A stretch of 64,000 bases of DNA from Calditrichia bacterium. GTDB lineage: Bacteria; Calditrichota; Calditrichia; RBG-13-44-9; J075. Location of the stretch: assembly GCA_028284445.1 (NCBI GenBank), contig JANQRS010000002.1:1-64000 (forward strand). Reading direction: 5' to 3'. The position numbers and the translations under genes are program-made. Positions 1-8,322 of the stretch are shown one piece after another. Below the pieces are notes generated by a model. The model saw only the letters and a list, made by a program, of their open reading frames with translations, was not told the origin of the DNA and did not search any database. Position 1 is the first letter of the stretch. Each line of letters opens with the position of its first letter.

Positions 1-450
1 ATTGGCCCTATGCTTTGTTGAAGAGGCATAATGCAACGAATCCAGAAAAAATCTACCTATACAAAACAACATTGAGCCTCACTTTTAAGTGCTAAAGCCA
101 GCCCATACAATTGATTTTTTTAACCCTTGTCCCCCAAATGCCTCAAAAGATGTGGGGTATAATGAGCCCGGGAAGGGATTTAGGGGTGGGTAAAGCGCTT
201 AGCAACCTATACAACCTCGATGAACCCCTGATCATATCAAACTTTTGTATGGCGATTCGTACAATCCTATAAGTTCGAACCATTTCCAGCCTCAAATCCC
301 AAACAGAAGAAGGTTTAGAGCGTATATTGGCGCGTGTCGTCGTTCAAAAAGACATGCGTGTAGGTTTCTTCGCACTTGTGAATGCCAGTAGCCGTGCCCA
401 TAAAAACGACGCATTACAATTATGCTAACCTTGGATAGAAGGAGGATCAA
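1..450. other. stretch without a recognised gene
   Basis: No convincing coding frame is seen on either strand; the only longer frame (minus strand, about 292-600) lies mostly antisense to the following peptidase gene. The last bases carry a clear Shine-Dalgarno site (GGAGG at 441-445) for the next gene. A TATAAT hexamer occurs near 158-163, but no matching -35 box is seen at a proper distance. Confidence 0.5.
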
Positions 451-1755
451 TTGAAGATAACACTGATCATAGCAGCACTTGCGACACTTCTCTCTCTCGG
501 CAGACTCGGCTGTTCTGATGCTGTTGACCATGAGAGTTGGCGCCATGACTTGCGAATCCTGGAACAGCGCTTGGCTGAGCGTCACGTAGACCTCTTTCAT
601 ACAGTATCTGAAGATACATTTACTACCGCGGTGAAGAACCTATACGAGCGAATTCCAACCCTGACGCGTCCTGAAATACTGGTCGGATTTGCACAGGTCG
701 TCGCCTTGATCGGCGATGGCCACACATCGTTTTATCCTGGCGACCAAAAAGCGCGGCGGTTCAATTACTATCCAATTCGACTTTATTCATTTGCCGATGG
801 CATCTATTTGACTGCCGCCGCCAAAGAGCATGCGCATCTATTTGGGAAACGATTGATTCAGATTGACAACACAGCCATCGATGAGGCATTTCGCCGTATC
901 AGCACGACAATCAGTGCAGACAACGCTATGGAATACCAATATACAGTGCCTTTCGAATTGATTCGGCCAGAAATGCTCTACGTGCTTGGAATTGCAGACT
1001 CTATGGATCAGGCCGTATTTGTGTTTGAAGATGGCACCAGGCAGAAGTTGTCAGGCATGAGTGCCGATGAGTGGCTGGGTCAGGATTGGTTGGTTTCGAA
1101 TGGCATTTTCAGCCCGGAGCAGAAATCGCCCAGCATGCGGCATGAGTTCCTGTTTGCGTCGCAATTGACCTTGCCGCATCTCAAAGAACGTAAATACTAC
1201 TGGTACACATACATTGAGGATGAGCAAACATTGTTTTTTCAATACAACGCCTGTTGGGATCAGAAAGACAGGCCATCATTCAAAGAAACTGTTGAGGCAA
1301 TGTTTGCCTTTATGGACAACAATCCGCTTGAGCGTCTGATCATTGATCTAAGGCAAAACACCGGTGGTGAGCCGCTTTTGATGGAGCCGCTGCTCGCTAA
1401 ATTGGAACAGCGTCCGGATTTGGGAAGCAGTGGCAGACTATTCGTTTTAGTCGGCAGGCGAACATTTTCTGCCGCTTTGACCAATGCAACTCATTTAAGG
1501 CGCAGGTTTGGGGCCCGCACTGTGGGTGAACCCCCGCGCGGAAAACCAAACAGTCCCAGTGAAGGGCGAGACATCGATCTTGAAAAAACGAACACCTGGG
1601 TTACGGTCTCAACGCAGTTTGTTCAAAGAGACAGCTTGTTGGGAGATGAGGAATACCTGCCCATCGACATTCCTATAACCTACACGTTTTATGATTACCG
1701 CAACGGGAAAGACCCAGTATTTGATGCAGCCCTTAGTGCATCAATACATAGATGA
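451..1755 (+). CDS. S41-type serine peptidase-like exported protein
   Basis: Likely an exported protease of the tail-specific/C-terminal-processing family (S41). Visible features: a hydrophobic N-terminus (about residues 1-20), GDGHTS at about 88-93 as in Bacteroidota S41 proteins, a weak PDZ-like stretch around 105-150, the core strand IIDLRQNTGG at 297-306, and GRRTFSAA with the candidate catalytic Ser340, followed by VGEPPRGKPNS. The start is TTG at 451, chosen because GGAGG lies five bases upstream and the signal sequence begins right there; no ATG fits. The Cys at residue 21 is preceded by RLG, a poor lipobox, so lipidation is doubtful. Family membership rests on motif order; the substrate is unknown. 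It stands alone, ahead of a more AT-rich block. Confidence 0.75.
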   Translation: MKITLIIAALATLLSLGRLGCSDAVDHESWRHDLRILEQRLAERHVDLFHTVSEDTFTTAVKNLYERIPTLTRPEILVGFAQVVALIGDGHTSFYPGDQKARRFNYYPIRLYSFADGIYLTAAAKEHAHLFGKRLIQIDNTAIDEAFRRISTTISADNAMEYQYTVPFELIRPEMLYVLGIADSMDQAVFVFEDGTRQKLSGMSADEWLGQDWLVSNGIFSPEQKSPSMRHEFLFASQLTLPHLKERKYYWYTYIEDEQTLFFQYNACWDQKDRPSFKETVEAMFAFMDNNPLERLIIDLRQNTGGEPLLMEPLLAKLEQRPDLGSSGRLFVLVGRRTFSAALTNATHLRRRFGARTVGEPPRGKPNSPSEGRDIDLEKTNTWVTVSTQFVQRDSLLGDEEYLPIDIPITYTFYDYRNGKDPVFDAALSASIHR

Positions 1756-1934
1756 AGGAAGAAAGCAGGTATGTGAACTTCCTCGCTTCAGAGGAAAACT
1801 TGTCTGCCAGAGTTATTTTGAATGACTTATATTTGCTTGCACAATACCATTATATTATCACATAAAAAAGAAAAGAAAATATTCGCTCAAAGCATTATAT
1901 AAGTAAGTTCAACTCAATAGCTTCTCAACAAAAA

Positions 1935-2849
1935 ATGAAATCCAAAATAAAAACATACAACACTAAAGAATTCCAAAAAGAATACTTGAATGCCAGTCCT
2001 GAATTAAATAAGCTCTTTGAAAAAAGTATTGAAGACTTTTTTTGCTTAAGAATTGAAGATTTAATTGAAAGAGTATACAAGCCAATCACTCCCTCCAAGG
2101 AAGAAAGTCATACCCTTATTTTTGTTACAGAAGGTTCTTATAAAACCAAAATCGGTTTTAAAGAGTTTACGATCACATCTGATAACATCGTAGTACTACA
2201 AGCAGGAGTCGTGTTTTCCACAGAGCATTTATCAAAAAATGTAAAAGGTTATACTTGCCATTTTCATCCAAATCTGCTTATTGGAAAGTTTGGCAATCGC
2301 CCCCTGAATTTAGAGTTTGAATTTTTGAATATTAGCAGCTATCCGATCATTGAAGTACCCAACAACGCAAAATCAACCATCCTAAATTTACTGCAACGCT
2401 TAACCACAGAATTTAGAAGTGAAGGAAAACCTAACCCAGATATTGTTCATGCCTATGTTTACACCTTGCTCATCGAATTGAAAGAACTATATGGATCTAA
2501 TAGTTTGGTCGGGAAAAGTGCAGCGTATCAAATCACTAACCAGCTTAGAAAATTAGCACATGAAAAAGTAAAAGAGAATTTGAAAGCAAGTGACTTTGCT
2601 AAGATGATGAACATTAGTCCAAACCATCTAAACAAATCTGTAAAAACTATCACTGCTAAATCTGCATCGCATCTTATTGATGAAGTAAAATTGATTGAAA
2701 TAAAATATCTACTCTATCATTCGAACTTCTCCATCAGTGAAATTTCCTATGAAATGGGTTATGCTGATCCTTCTTATTTTACTCGATTCTTCAAAAAACG
2801 AGAAGGTGTTTCACCTGTCGAATTTCGTCAATTGATTGAAATGTCCTAA
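1935..2849 (+). CDS. AraC-family transcriptional regulator
   Basis: DNA-binding regulator of 304 aa. The N-terminal half (about 1-180) looks like the cupin-type ligand-sensing domain of AraC proteins. The C-terminal 100 residues hold two helix-turn-helix units, with DFAKMMNISPNHLNKSVK in the first and the family signature ISEISYEMGYADPSYFTRFFKK in the second, the latter split by the usual FxxPxxFR-like end. Base composition and codon use (AAA, TTA, ATT rich) differ from the flanking genes and look Bacteroidota-like. It is the first gene of an AT-rich block that continues with small membrane proteins and a DJ-1/PfpI protein, which it may control. The ligand cannot be read from sequence. Confidence 0.9.
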   Translation: MKSKIKTYNTKEFQKEYLNASPELNKLFEKSIEDFFCLRIEDLIERVYKPITPSKEESHTLIFVTEGSYKTKIGFKEFTITSDNIVVLQAGVVFSTEHLSKNVKGYTCHFHPNLLIGKFGNRPLNLEFEFLNISSYPIIEVPNNAKSTILNLLQRLTTEFRSEGKPNPDIVHAYVYTLLIELKELYGSNSLVGKSAAYQITNQLRKLAHEKVKENLKASDFAKMMNISPNHLNKSVKTITAKSASHLIDEVKLIEIKYLLYHSNFSISEISYEMGYADPSYFTRFFKKREGVSPVEFRQLIEMS

Positions 2850-2891
2850 TAATGGCATAAACCTTCCTATCCCAAGGCCTCAGCAAATTCT

Positions 2892-2899
2892 TATCTTTG
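2892..2899 (+). promoter_or_regulatory. possible Bacteroidota-type -7 promoter box
   Basis: The octamer TATCTTTG matches the Bacteroidota -7 consensus TAnnTTTG exactly and lies about 90 bases before the small membrane-protein genes. No good -33 TTG box is visible upstream, so this is a weak call; it fits the view that this AT-rich block came from a Bacteroidota relative. Confidence 0.35.
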
Positions 2900-2991
2900 T
2901 GTGACTCTAATTTAGAGTCTTGTGTATTGAGTCATGCTCATGTGAGCTTCTCTATGGTTCAAACAAATTGACTGAAAATTCTTGTTTAAAC

Positions 2992-3120
2992 ATGAACAAA
3001 ATATTATTCACCGCTTTGGGAGTAGTCGGGACTTTGTCTTGCTTTTTTAGTTTTAATCGAATCTATCGACTTGCAACCATTGATAAGTATCTGGATAAGA
3101 AGATTGAAAAAGGAAATTGA
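2992..3120 (+). CDS. small single-span membrane protein (42 aa)
   Basis: Starting at the ATG at 2992 the frame gives a 42-aa protein with one hydrophobic segment (about residues 3-20, FTALGVVGTLSCFFSF) followed by a charged tail ending KKIEKGN. The frame is open further upstream, but that part is Cys-rich and unlike a protein start. It ends six bases before the next gene, on the same strand, so it is probably co-transcribed with it. No family is recognised. A chance frame is possible, although the hydrophobic-then-charged layout and tight spacing favour a real gene. Confidence 0.4.
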   Translation: MNKILFTALGVVGTLSCFFSFNRIYRLATIDKYLDKKIEKGN

Positions 3121-3126
3121 TATTTT

Positions 3127-3591
3127 ATGTACCCAACTTTGCTGCTTCTTCATTCCCTTTTTAGGTGGCTCGTTCTCCTGTTCTTGTGCTATGCAATTGC
3201 CCGGTCATATCGAGGTTATTATTCTAAATCTGAGTTCTCCTTCTTTGATAATAAAATTCGGCATTGGACGGCAACAATTGCCCATATTCAGCTTGTTTTG
3301 GGTATTCTCGTTTACATTAAAAGCCCAATTATCCAATACTATTTTTCTGATTTTGAGAACTTGATTTCAAATTGGGAACTGACCTTTTTTGGGATTTTCC
3401 ATTTTATCCTGATGCTCATAGCGATAGTAATTATCACCATAGGTTCTGCCAAAGCAAAAAGAAAGACAACAGCCTCGGAAAAATTCAAGACCATGCTTAT
3501 TTGGTTCTCTATTGCACTCGTAATAATATTCACAGCCATTCCATGGCCCTTTTCACCTTTGGCAAATCGGCCATACATAAGAATGTTTTAA
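3127..3591 (+). CDS. four-span integral membrane protein, function unknown
   Basis: 154 aa with about four membrane segments (roughly 3-22, 48-66, 85-108, 122-140). The opening LLLLHSLFRWLVLLF and conserved-looking His/Trp residues (HS, RHW, HIQ, HF) recall small cytochrome-b-like membrane proteins common in Bacteroidota, where membrane His residues may bind haem; that is an analogy only. It ends directly before the ATG of the DUF3817 gene with no gap, which implies one transcript. Codon use is AT-rich like its neighbours. Confidence 0.65.
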   Translation: MYPTLLLLHSLFRWLVLLFLCYAIARSYRGYYSKSEFSFFDNKIRHWTATIAHIQLVLGILVYIKSPIIQYYFSDFENLISNWELTFFGIFHFILMLIAIVIITIGSAKAKRKTTASEKFKTMLIWFSIALVIIFTAIPWPFSPLANRPYIRMF

Positions 3592-3912
3592 ATGAACTCA
3601 TTCTTCAATTCAAATATTGGCCGGTTGCGTCTATTGGCAGTTTTGGAAGGACTGTCCTTGCTTGTATTGGTATTTGTGTCTATACCCCTGAAATATATTT
3701 ATGGGATTACCCAAATATCAACCGTATTAGGTCCCATTCATGGTATACTCTTTTTGTTGTTTGTTGTGAATACGATTAGTGTGGGAATTGAATACGATTG
3801 GAAATTCAAACAGACAACCTGGAAGGTTCTGCTTGCCTGTTTTATTCCATTTGGCACATTTTACATTGACCAAAAAATACTCAAACCTCAACAAGAGAAA
3901 CTTGGTTTATGA
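3592..3912 (+). CDS. DUF3817 family membrane protein
   Basis: 106 aa with three hydrophobic segments. The stretch RLRLLAVLEGLSLLVLVF, then PLKYIYG and GPIHGILFLLF match the pattern I know for DUF3817 (YdzA-like) proteins: an N-terminal helix with EGLSLL, a PLK(Y/W) turn, and a HG motif in the second helix. The family is membrane-bound and has no assigned reaction. It starts immediately after the stop of the preceding gene and its stop codon overlaps the next start by four bases (ATGA), so three genes are probably translated together. Confidence 0.8.
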   Translation: MNSFFNSNIGRLRLLAVLEGLSLLVLVFVSIPLKYIYGITQISTVLGPIHGILFLLFVVNTISVGIEYDWKFKQTTWKVLLACFIPFGTFYIDQKILKPQQEKLGL

Positions 3913-4124
3913 ATGTTTTTGTTTTTAAAACCTCTTTACATCCGGAGCACATTCGTCATGTCAATTCAATTCTGCGGTCAATTATTCCAGAGTGTGTTTG
4001 GTCTTATGATTTGGAAGATTGTGACAGAATTTTAAGAATTGAAAGTCGTGAAGACATCGCAAAAACTGTCTGTTTTCACCTAAAAATAGAAGGATTTCAA
4101 TGTAGAGAGTTAGGGCGTCACTAA
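3909..4124 (+). CDS. small HMA-like ferredoxin-fold protein (71 aa)
   Basis: 71-aa soluble protein. The pattern (an N-terminal strand MNVFVFKTSL, a helix, then YDLEDCDRILRIES and a helix ending before CRELGRH) resembles small Bacteroidota proteins with a heavy-metal-associated-like ferredoxin fold. It lacks the CxxC metal motif, so metal binding is not supported. It overlaps the DUF3817 stop by four bases (ATGA), which suggests coupled translation. The name is structural only; the role is unknown. Confidence 0.6.
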   Translation: MNVFVFKTSLHPEHIRHVNSILRSIIPECVWSYDLEDCDRILRIESREDIAKTVCFHLKIEGFQCRELGRH

Positions 4125-4260
4125 AGATGAAAAGGCCAACGCCCAACTTCAGCAAGCAGTGCGAAGCAGGTGAATCTTGCAGACATTGATCATGTGATAG
4201 CAGAGGTCCGAACAAATTTCTATCCAATCTAAAACAACATCTAAACACAGGAGTTATCAA

Positions 4261-5025
4261 ATGAAAGATTTTCTTGTCGCTATGATGGTCTTGCTAACAC
4301 CCGCTTTGGCTCAATCTAAAATTGAGCCGAAAGTCGAATTAGGCAGCATTTTTTTGAAATCGGATGGACAGCCAAGGAGCGTTGCTGTGGTGGTTGAAGA
4401 AGGTGCAGTCATTCATGACTTCATTGCCTCATACTCAATACTAGACTTTATATCTAAGGGAGACCTTGAATTTCATTTCGTTGCTGTTGACAAGGGGCTT
4501 AAAACAGATGGACTTGGAAAAGCCAAGTTTATGGCAAATACCAGTCTAGATGAGATTCCAAATCCAGACATTTTGATAATTGGAGGAATTGTGAATATGG
4601 AATTGATGCAGAACAAGAAGTTTATGAGTTGGCTTAAGAGAGCATACGAAGGTTCAGAATACACAATCTCAATTTGTTCAGGTGGGGTTCTCTTGGCGGC
4701 AACTGGTGCACTAAATGGTAAAAAAGCCGCGGTCGGTATTTTTAGTAGAAAGTTCTTCGAGAAATTTGGAGGAGTCAATGTTTCAAAATCAGTCTACGTT
4801 GATGGGAAGCTTCTATCCGCGAGCGGAATAAGCGGTGGAACCGAAGTTGCATTTGAATTGATTGAACAAATATCATCTAGCAAAGATTTACCGAAGGCGG
4901 TTAGCCTAATGTTGGAATTCACCCCAAGTCATAAGTATGATGTAGGGGATTGGTCGAATGCTCCGAAGACTATTAAAGACTTGGTTTTAAACATAAATCA
5001 ACAACTGGGCTTCCCCAACCCTTGA
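4261..5025 (+). CDS. exported DJ-1/PfpI family protein
   Basis: Member of the DJ-1/PfpI (class I glutamine amidotransferase-like) superfamily, of the isonitrile-hydratase/AraC-sensor type. An N-terminal signal peptide is visible (residues 1-18, ending ALAQ), so it probably acts outside the cytoplasm, which is unusual for the family. The nucleophile elbow is SICSGG with Cys139, after the strand DILIIGG (103-109); SGGTEVAFEL near 190-200 matches the C-terminal helix of the family. Glu46/Glu47 in VVEEG may be the partner acid. It is the last gene of the AT-rich block and shares its codon style. Substrate unknown. Confidence 0.8.
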   Translation: MKDFLVAMMVLLTPALAQSKIEPKVELGSIFLKSDGQPRSVAVVVEEGAVIHDFIASYSILDFISKGDLEFHFVAVDKGLKTDGLGKAKFMANTSLDEIPNPDILIIGGIVNMELMQNKKFMSWLKRAYEGSEYTISICSGGVLLAATGALNGKKAAVGIFSRKFFEKFGGVNVSKSVYVDGKLLSASGISGGTEVAFELIEQISSSKDLPKAVSLMLEFTPSHKYDVGDWSNAPKTIKDLVLNINQQLGFPNP

Positions 5026-5137
5026 ACTGGGGATACACTGATTTTCAGTCCAAAAACAGCACTGTATTCCAGCGCGGATTTAATCCACATTATCAGCCCC
5101 TTTGGCATTTTTCCTGTTGGCATTTGGAAGTTACGGC

Positions 5138-5734
5138 TTACTTGAACACTGCCTTCGACACAAACCTGTTGTCCTTCACATAGAAGCGCCACGGACGTTC
5201 TTTAGCAACGCTGATACCGACGCGGGGAGAGGCGGCGATGTTGGCTTCGGGGATGGCTGGGGCATTGGCAATAATCAAGGGTTTTTCGGAGAGGTTGAAT
5301 CCGTTTTGCGATTTGTCGAGGCCAAATGCCTGGCAGAGTTTGCCGGGGCCGTTGGTCAACTCCTTCAACTTATCGCGTTTGCGCCGTTCCTTCATGGCTT
5401 CGATGCCGCTTTCCGGTTCCACAGCGCGGATCAAAACGGCCGCCGGAAAATCCGTTGCCTCCGTAACGGCATTTAAGCAGTAATACATTCCGTAAATAAA
5501 ATAGATATAGGCATAGCCGGGGGGACCGAACATCAATTCGGTACGTTGAGTGCGGCCGCGGGCGGCATGACAGGCTGGATCATCCTGTCCGATATAGGCT
5601 TCGGTTTCAACAATGATACCGCTCAATACGGTATCATTGTCATCAAATCGAATGAGGCGTTTGCCCAGTAGGTCGCGGGCGACGGCCAGGGTTGACCGAT
5701 TATAGAATGCTTGCGGAAGGGCTTCGGAAATCAC
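5138..5734 (-). CDS. alkyladenine (3-methyladenine) DNA glycosylase
   Basis: Base-excision repair enzyme that removes 3-methyladenine, hypoxanthine and similar lesions from DNA. The 198-aa length is normal for the AAG/MPG family. Motifs: VETEAY at 42-47, in which Glu45 aligns with the catalytic Glu of human AAG and Tyr47 with its base-stacking Tyr; MFGPPGYAYIYFIYGMYYC at 68-86, containing the helix-inserting Tyr region; and TNGPGKLCQAFGL, the typical C-terminal motif. The start is GTG at 5734, overlapping the citrate synthase stop by four bases (GTGA), so the two genes are probably translationally coupled. The pairing with citrate synthase has no obvious metabolic reason. Confidence 0.92.
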   Translation of the reverse strand: MISEALPQAFYNRSTLAVARDLLGKRLIRFDDNDTVLSGIIVETEAYIGQDDPACHAARGRTQRTELMFGPPGYAYIYFIYGMYYCLNAVTEATDFPAAVLIRAVEPESGIEAMKERRKRDKLKELTNGPGKLCQAFGLDKSQNGFNLSEKPLIIANAPAIPEANIAASPRVGISVAKERPWRFYVKDNRFVSKAVFK

Positions 5735-7074
5735 CTTTGCGACATGGGCTTAAAGTCATCTTCACCGGCAACGCTTTTGTATCCCGGACGAATGATGCGG
5801 CCGCCATTGATCAGTTCATCAATGCGATGTGCCGACCAGCCGACGATGCGGGCCATTGCAAACAGCGGGGTGTAAATTTCCTGCGGAAATTCCAGCATGT
5901 CATAAACAAATCCGGAGAAGAAATCGACGTTCGGGGAAATGACCTTGGAGGAACCCTTTACTTCATTGAAAATGCCCGGGGTGACCGCTTCTATGGTGGT
6001 GTAGAGATTAAATTCATCCAGACGGCCTTTTGCTTTAGCCAGGGCGCGGGCTTTGTCCTTCAGAACAACCGCACGCGGATCAGATTTGGTGTAAACCGCG
6101 TGACCCATACCATAAACCAGACCGGTCTTGTTATGGACTTCCTTGCGGATGATCCGCTCGATGTAGGCACTGATCTCATCGCGATCGTTCCAATCCTTCA
6201 CGTTCTCTTTGATGTTCGCCATCATGTACATCACGTTGGCGTTTGCGGCGCCGTGCAATGGCCCTTTCAAAGCGCCGATAGCTGCCGCAATTGCGGAGTA
6301 GGTATCGGTTTGGCTGGATGATACCACATGTGAGGTAAATGAAGAGTTGTTGCCGCCGCCATGCTCAGCATGTAAAATAAGGGCGAGGTCCAAAATTTCG
6401 GCTTCTTGAGCCGTAAACTCGCTCGAAGGCCGCAGCATATGCAGGAAGTTCTCAGCAATATCATAGCCTTCTTTCGGCGGATTGATGAACAGCGATTCAC
6501 CGTGGAACTTGTTGCGCATGGCGCGGAAAGAATAGGCGATGATTGCCGGGAATTTGGCGATCAGGTTCAGGCTCTGCGCGGTGATATTCGCCAGCGATAC
6601 ATCATCCGGATTGTCATCATCTGCATAAAGTGCCAGCGTGACGCGCTGCAGTGCATTCATCACATTTGAACTGGTGTATTGTAAAATATTTGTGGCAATA
6701 AGGCGGCGTGGCAATGTCATACGCGGAGAGAGATAATCTTCCAGTTCCTTAAGCTCCTGCGCATCGGGCAATTCGCCAAATAACAACAGGTAAACGACTT
6801 CTGCAAATCCGTGCCGACCTTCACTCTGAACGCCTTCAACCAGATCCTGAATACTGATTCCGCGATAGCGCAAACGCCCGTCTACCGGCACCAGTTGGCC
6901 ATCTTCGCGCTTGGAGCCGACCACGCCTGAGATGCGGGTTAGACCGGCAAGTACGCCTGATCCGTCTGAATTTCTCAAACCGCGCTTTACATCCAGTTCG
7001 GTGTAGAGATCGCGTTTGATTTTATTGTGTTCCAGAATTTTTTCGGAGGCTTTCTCCACAAATTTGCTGCTCAT
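5731..7074 (-). CDS. gltA: citrate synthase
   Basis: Condenses acetyl-CoA and oxaloacetate to citrate in the TCA cycle. Clear motifs: LHAEHGGGNNSSF (substrate-binding His), GALKGPLHGAAN and YGMGHAVYTKSDPRA with the two catalytic-site His, and DFFSGFVYDM with the catalytic Asp. The N-terminal SGVLAGLTRISGVVG and YRGISIQDL fit the longer bacterial citrate/2-methylcitrate synthase type; 2-methylcitrate activity cannot be excluded. I place the start at the ATG at 7074 (447 aa), with AGGA nine bases upstream and a family-like MSSKFVEKA opening; a longer frame from 7155 adds an unlikely leader. The glycosylase gene follows with a four-base overlap. Confidence 0.93.
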   Translation of the reverse strand: MSSKFVEKASEKILEHNKIKRDLYTELDVKRGLRNSDGSGVLAGLTRISGVVGSKREDGQLVPVDGRLRYRGISIQDLVEGVQSEGRHGFAEVVYLLLFGELPDAQELKELEDYLSPRMTLPRRLIATNILQYTSSNVMNALQRVTLALYADDDNPDDVSLANITAQSLNLIAKFPAIIAYSFRAMRNKFHGESLFINPPKEGYDIAENFLHMLRPSSEFTAQEAEILDLALILHAEHGGGNNSSFTSHVVSSSQTDTYSAIAAAIGALKGPLHGAANANVMYMMANIKENVKDWNDRDEISAYIERIIRKEVHNKTGLVYGMGHAVYTKSDPRAVVLKDKARALAKAKGRLDEFNLYTTIEAVTPGIFNEVKGSSKVISPNVDFFSGFVYDMLEFPQEIYTPLFAMARIVGWSAHRIDELINGGRIIRPGYKSVAGEDDFKPMSQR

Positions 7075-7424
7075 TTTACATCGTCCTGTCTGTTTATCGT
7101 TCGCGGGCATGCACTGATGATGCATCATTTTATCATCACTTCTAATCGCCAACAATTTAATATATCAGAATGGGCTTTGCATCAGATATTTTAAGAAGGC
7201 ACTGTTGACAATGATCGGCAGATTTTGTCGATGCATTTACGCCGGAAATGACGAATGCAATGAGCGCAAAAGCGATTTTCCTTTTGCGTCTAGCTTCGGT
7301 AAGCTCTTGTTCCTTTTGATTTTGTGTGTCATCTTTCCGTGGGCTTGAAAAACTGGCATACATCTGGCGATATCACGACCAAGCCCCGAACAGGGGAAAT
7401 TGAAAATTGACACGGGAGGTAGTG
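7075..7424. other. divergent intergenic region
   Basis: About 350 bases between the diverging citrate synthase and phosphatidyltransferase genes. A 68-codon minus-strand frame (7157-7363) has one hydrophobic stretch but no ribosome-binding site. Promoters for both genes probably lie here; I see no clear box or hairpin. Confidence 0.4.
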
Positions 7425-8075
7425 ATGGCGGCAAATTTGATTACGTTGGGACGTGTAGTGCTTTCCTTTGTAGCAATTGCCATGTTCCAGGGGAATTTCG
7501 AATGGTGTCTGGCGGCAGTTGCAATGACCCTTTTTGTCATCTACCTGGACTCGCTGGACGGGGTAATTGCCCGTAAGCTATCCATTGAAAGCGACATGGG
7601 CGCTCTATTCGATATTACCGGTGATCGCATTGTCGAGCATGTTTTCTGGATTTTCTTTACCACTACCGGCCTTGTTCATATCTCCGTGCCCATCATCTTT
7701 ATCAGCCGCAGTTTTATCGTTGATGCACTGCGAACGCTGGCATTCTCTAGGGAAGGCAAGACGCCTTTTGGCGAAAATAGTATGATGCGCTCGCGACTGA
7801 GTCATTTCCTCACTGCTTCGCGTACCAGCCGCGGGTTTTACGGCTTCCTGAAGGTTGCGGCCTTCGTCGGTCTTGGCTTGATTATCGCCTTCCAGAAAAG
7901 CACCGCGAACTCGCTTTTTACGCTTAGCGTCGACAACACCGCGCTGTTGATTCTGGTTACCAATGGCCTGGTTTGGGCAAGCGTGATCATGAACCTGGTG
8001 CGAGGCTTACCGGTTATCTGGGATGGTCGGGTGTATCTGGAAGAGCCCGCTTTGGAGCTGGAAACAAAGAAATAG
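7425..8075 (+). CDS. CDP-alcohol phosphatidyltransferase family protein
   Basis: Integral membrane enzyme of phospholipid synthesis that transfers a phosphatidyl group from CDP-diacylglycerol to an alcohol. The full family signature DG-x2-AR-x8-G-x3-D-x3-D is present: DGVIAR, then Gly, then ALFD and ITGD. Several hydrophobic segments follow. Which alcohol is used (glycerol phosphate, inositol phosphate or other) cannot be decided. The start is the ATG at 7425, with GGAGG at 7415-7419 five bases upstream; a TTG at 7407 in the same frame has no site. A lipoprotein and a HAD phosphatase follow on the same strand, so a phosphatidylglycerophosphate-type pathway is conceivable but not shown. Confidence 0.85.
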   Translation: MAANLITLGRVVLSFVAIAMFQGNFEWCLAAVAMTLFVIYLDSLDGVIARKLSIESDMGALFDITGDRIVEHVFWIFFTTTGLVHISVPIIFISRSFIVDALRTLAFSREGKTPFGENSMMRSRLSHFLTASRTSRGFYGFLKVAAFVGLGLIIAFQKSTANSLFTLSVDNTALLILVTNGLVWASVIMNLVRGLPVIWDGRVYLEEPALELETKK

Positions 8076-8078
8076 ATT

Positions 8079-8305
8079 TGACAGGAATAACAGGACAAAG
8101 ACTGAAATCCTTTGACACGGATTTTCATGGATTTATGCAGATTTACACGGATGATTTTTGAAATAATAGAGATGAAAAGGGATTTTGGCTTTAATTCTTT
8201 TGTCTATTAACCCTGTTTTTCTATCTGTGTCCATCCGCGATTATCCATGTGCATCAGTGTCAAAAGGTTTTAGAGAATCTTGTAAATCCTGTTCATCCCG
8301 TCTAA
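8079..8305. repeat. large nested imperfect inverted repeat
   Basis: Two pairs of arms are nested. Outer arms: ACAGGAATAACAGGACAAAG near 8081-8100 against the inverse of CTTGTAAATCCTGTTCATCC near 8279-8300. Inner arms: 8108-8158 (TTGACACGGATTTTCATGGA and on) against the inverse of 8217-8267 (ATCTGTGTCCATCCGCG and on). The match is imperfect but runs the full length. Between the arms lies AT-rich DNA. The element ends just before the ribosome-binding site of the next gene. I have seen similar wording between genes of other environmental bacteria; I cannot check that here. Confidence 0.7.
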
Positions 8306-8322
8306 AAAGGTTGGGAGGAAGA

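Noticed and set aside
4109..4147. GTTAGGG ... GCCCAAC pair suggesting an integron attC site
   Set aside because: The left word is the coded end of the HMA-like gene, orientation is the reverse of an attC site, and no proper inner arms or integrase were found.
7157..7363. 68-codon minus-strand frame with one hydrophobic stretch
   Set aside because: No ribosome site, position in a divergent promoter region, and no recognisable pattern; kept only as a remark in the spacer entry.
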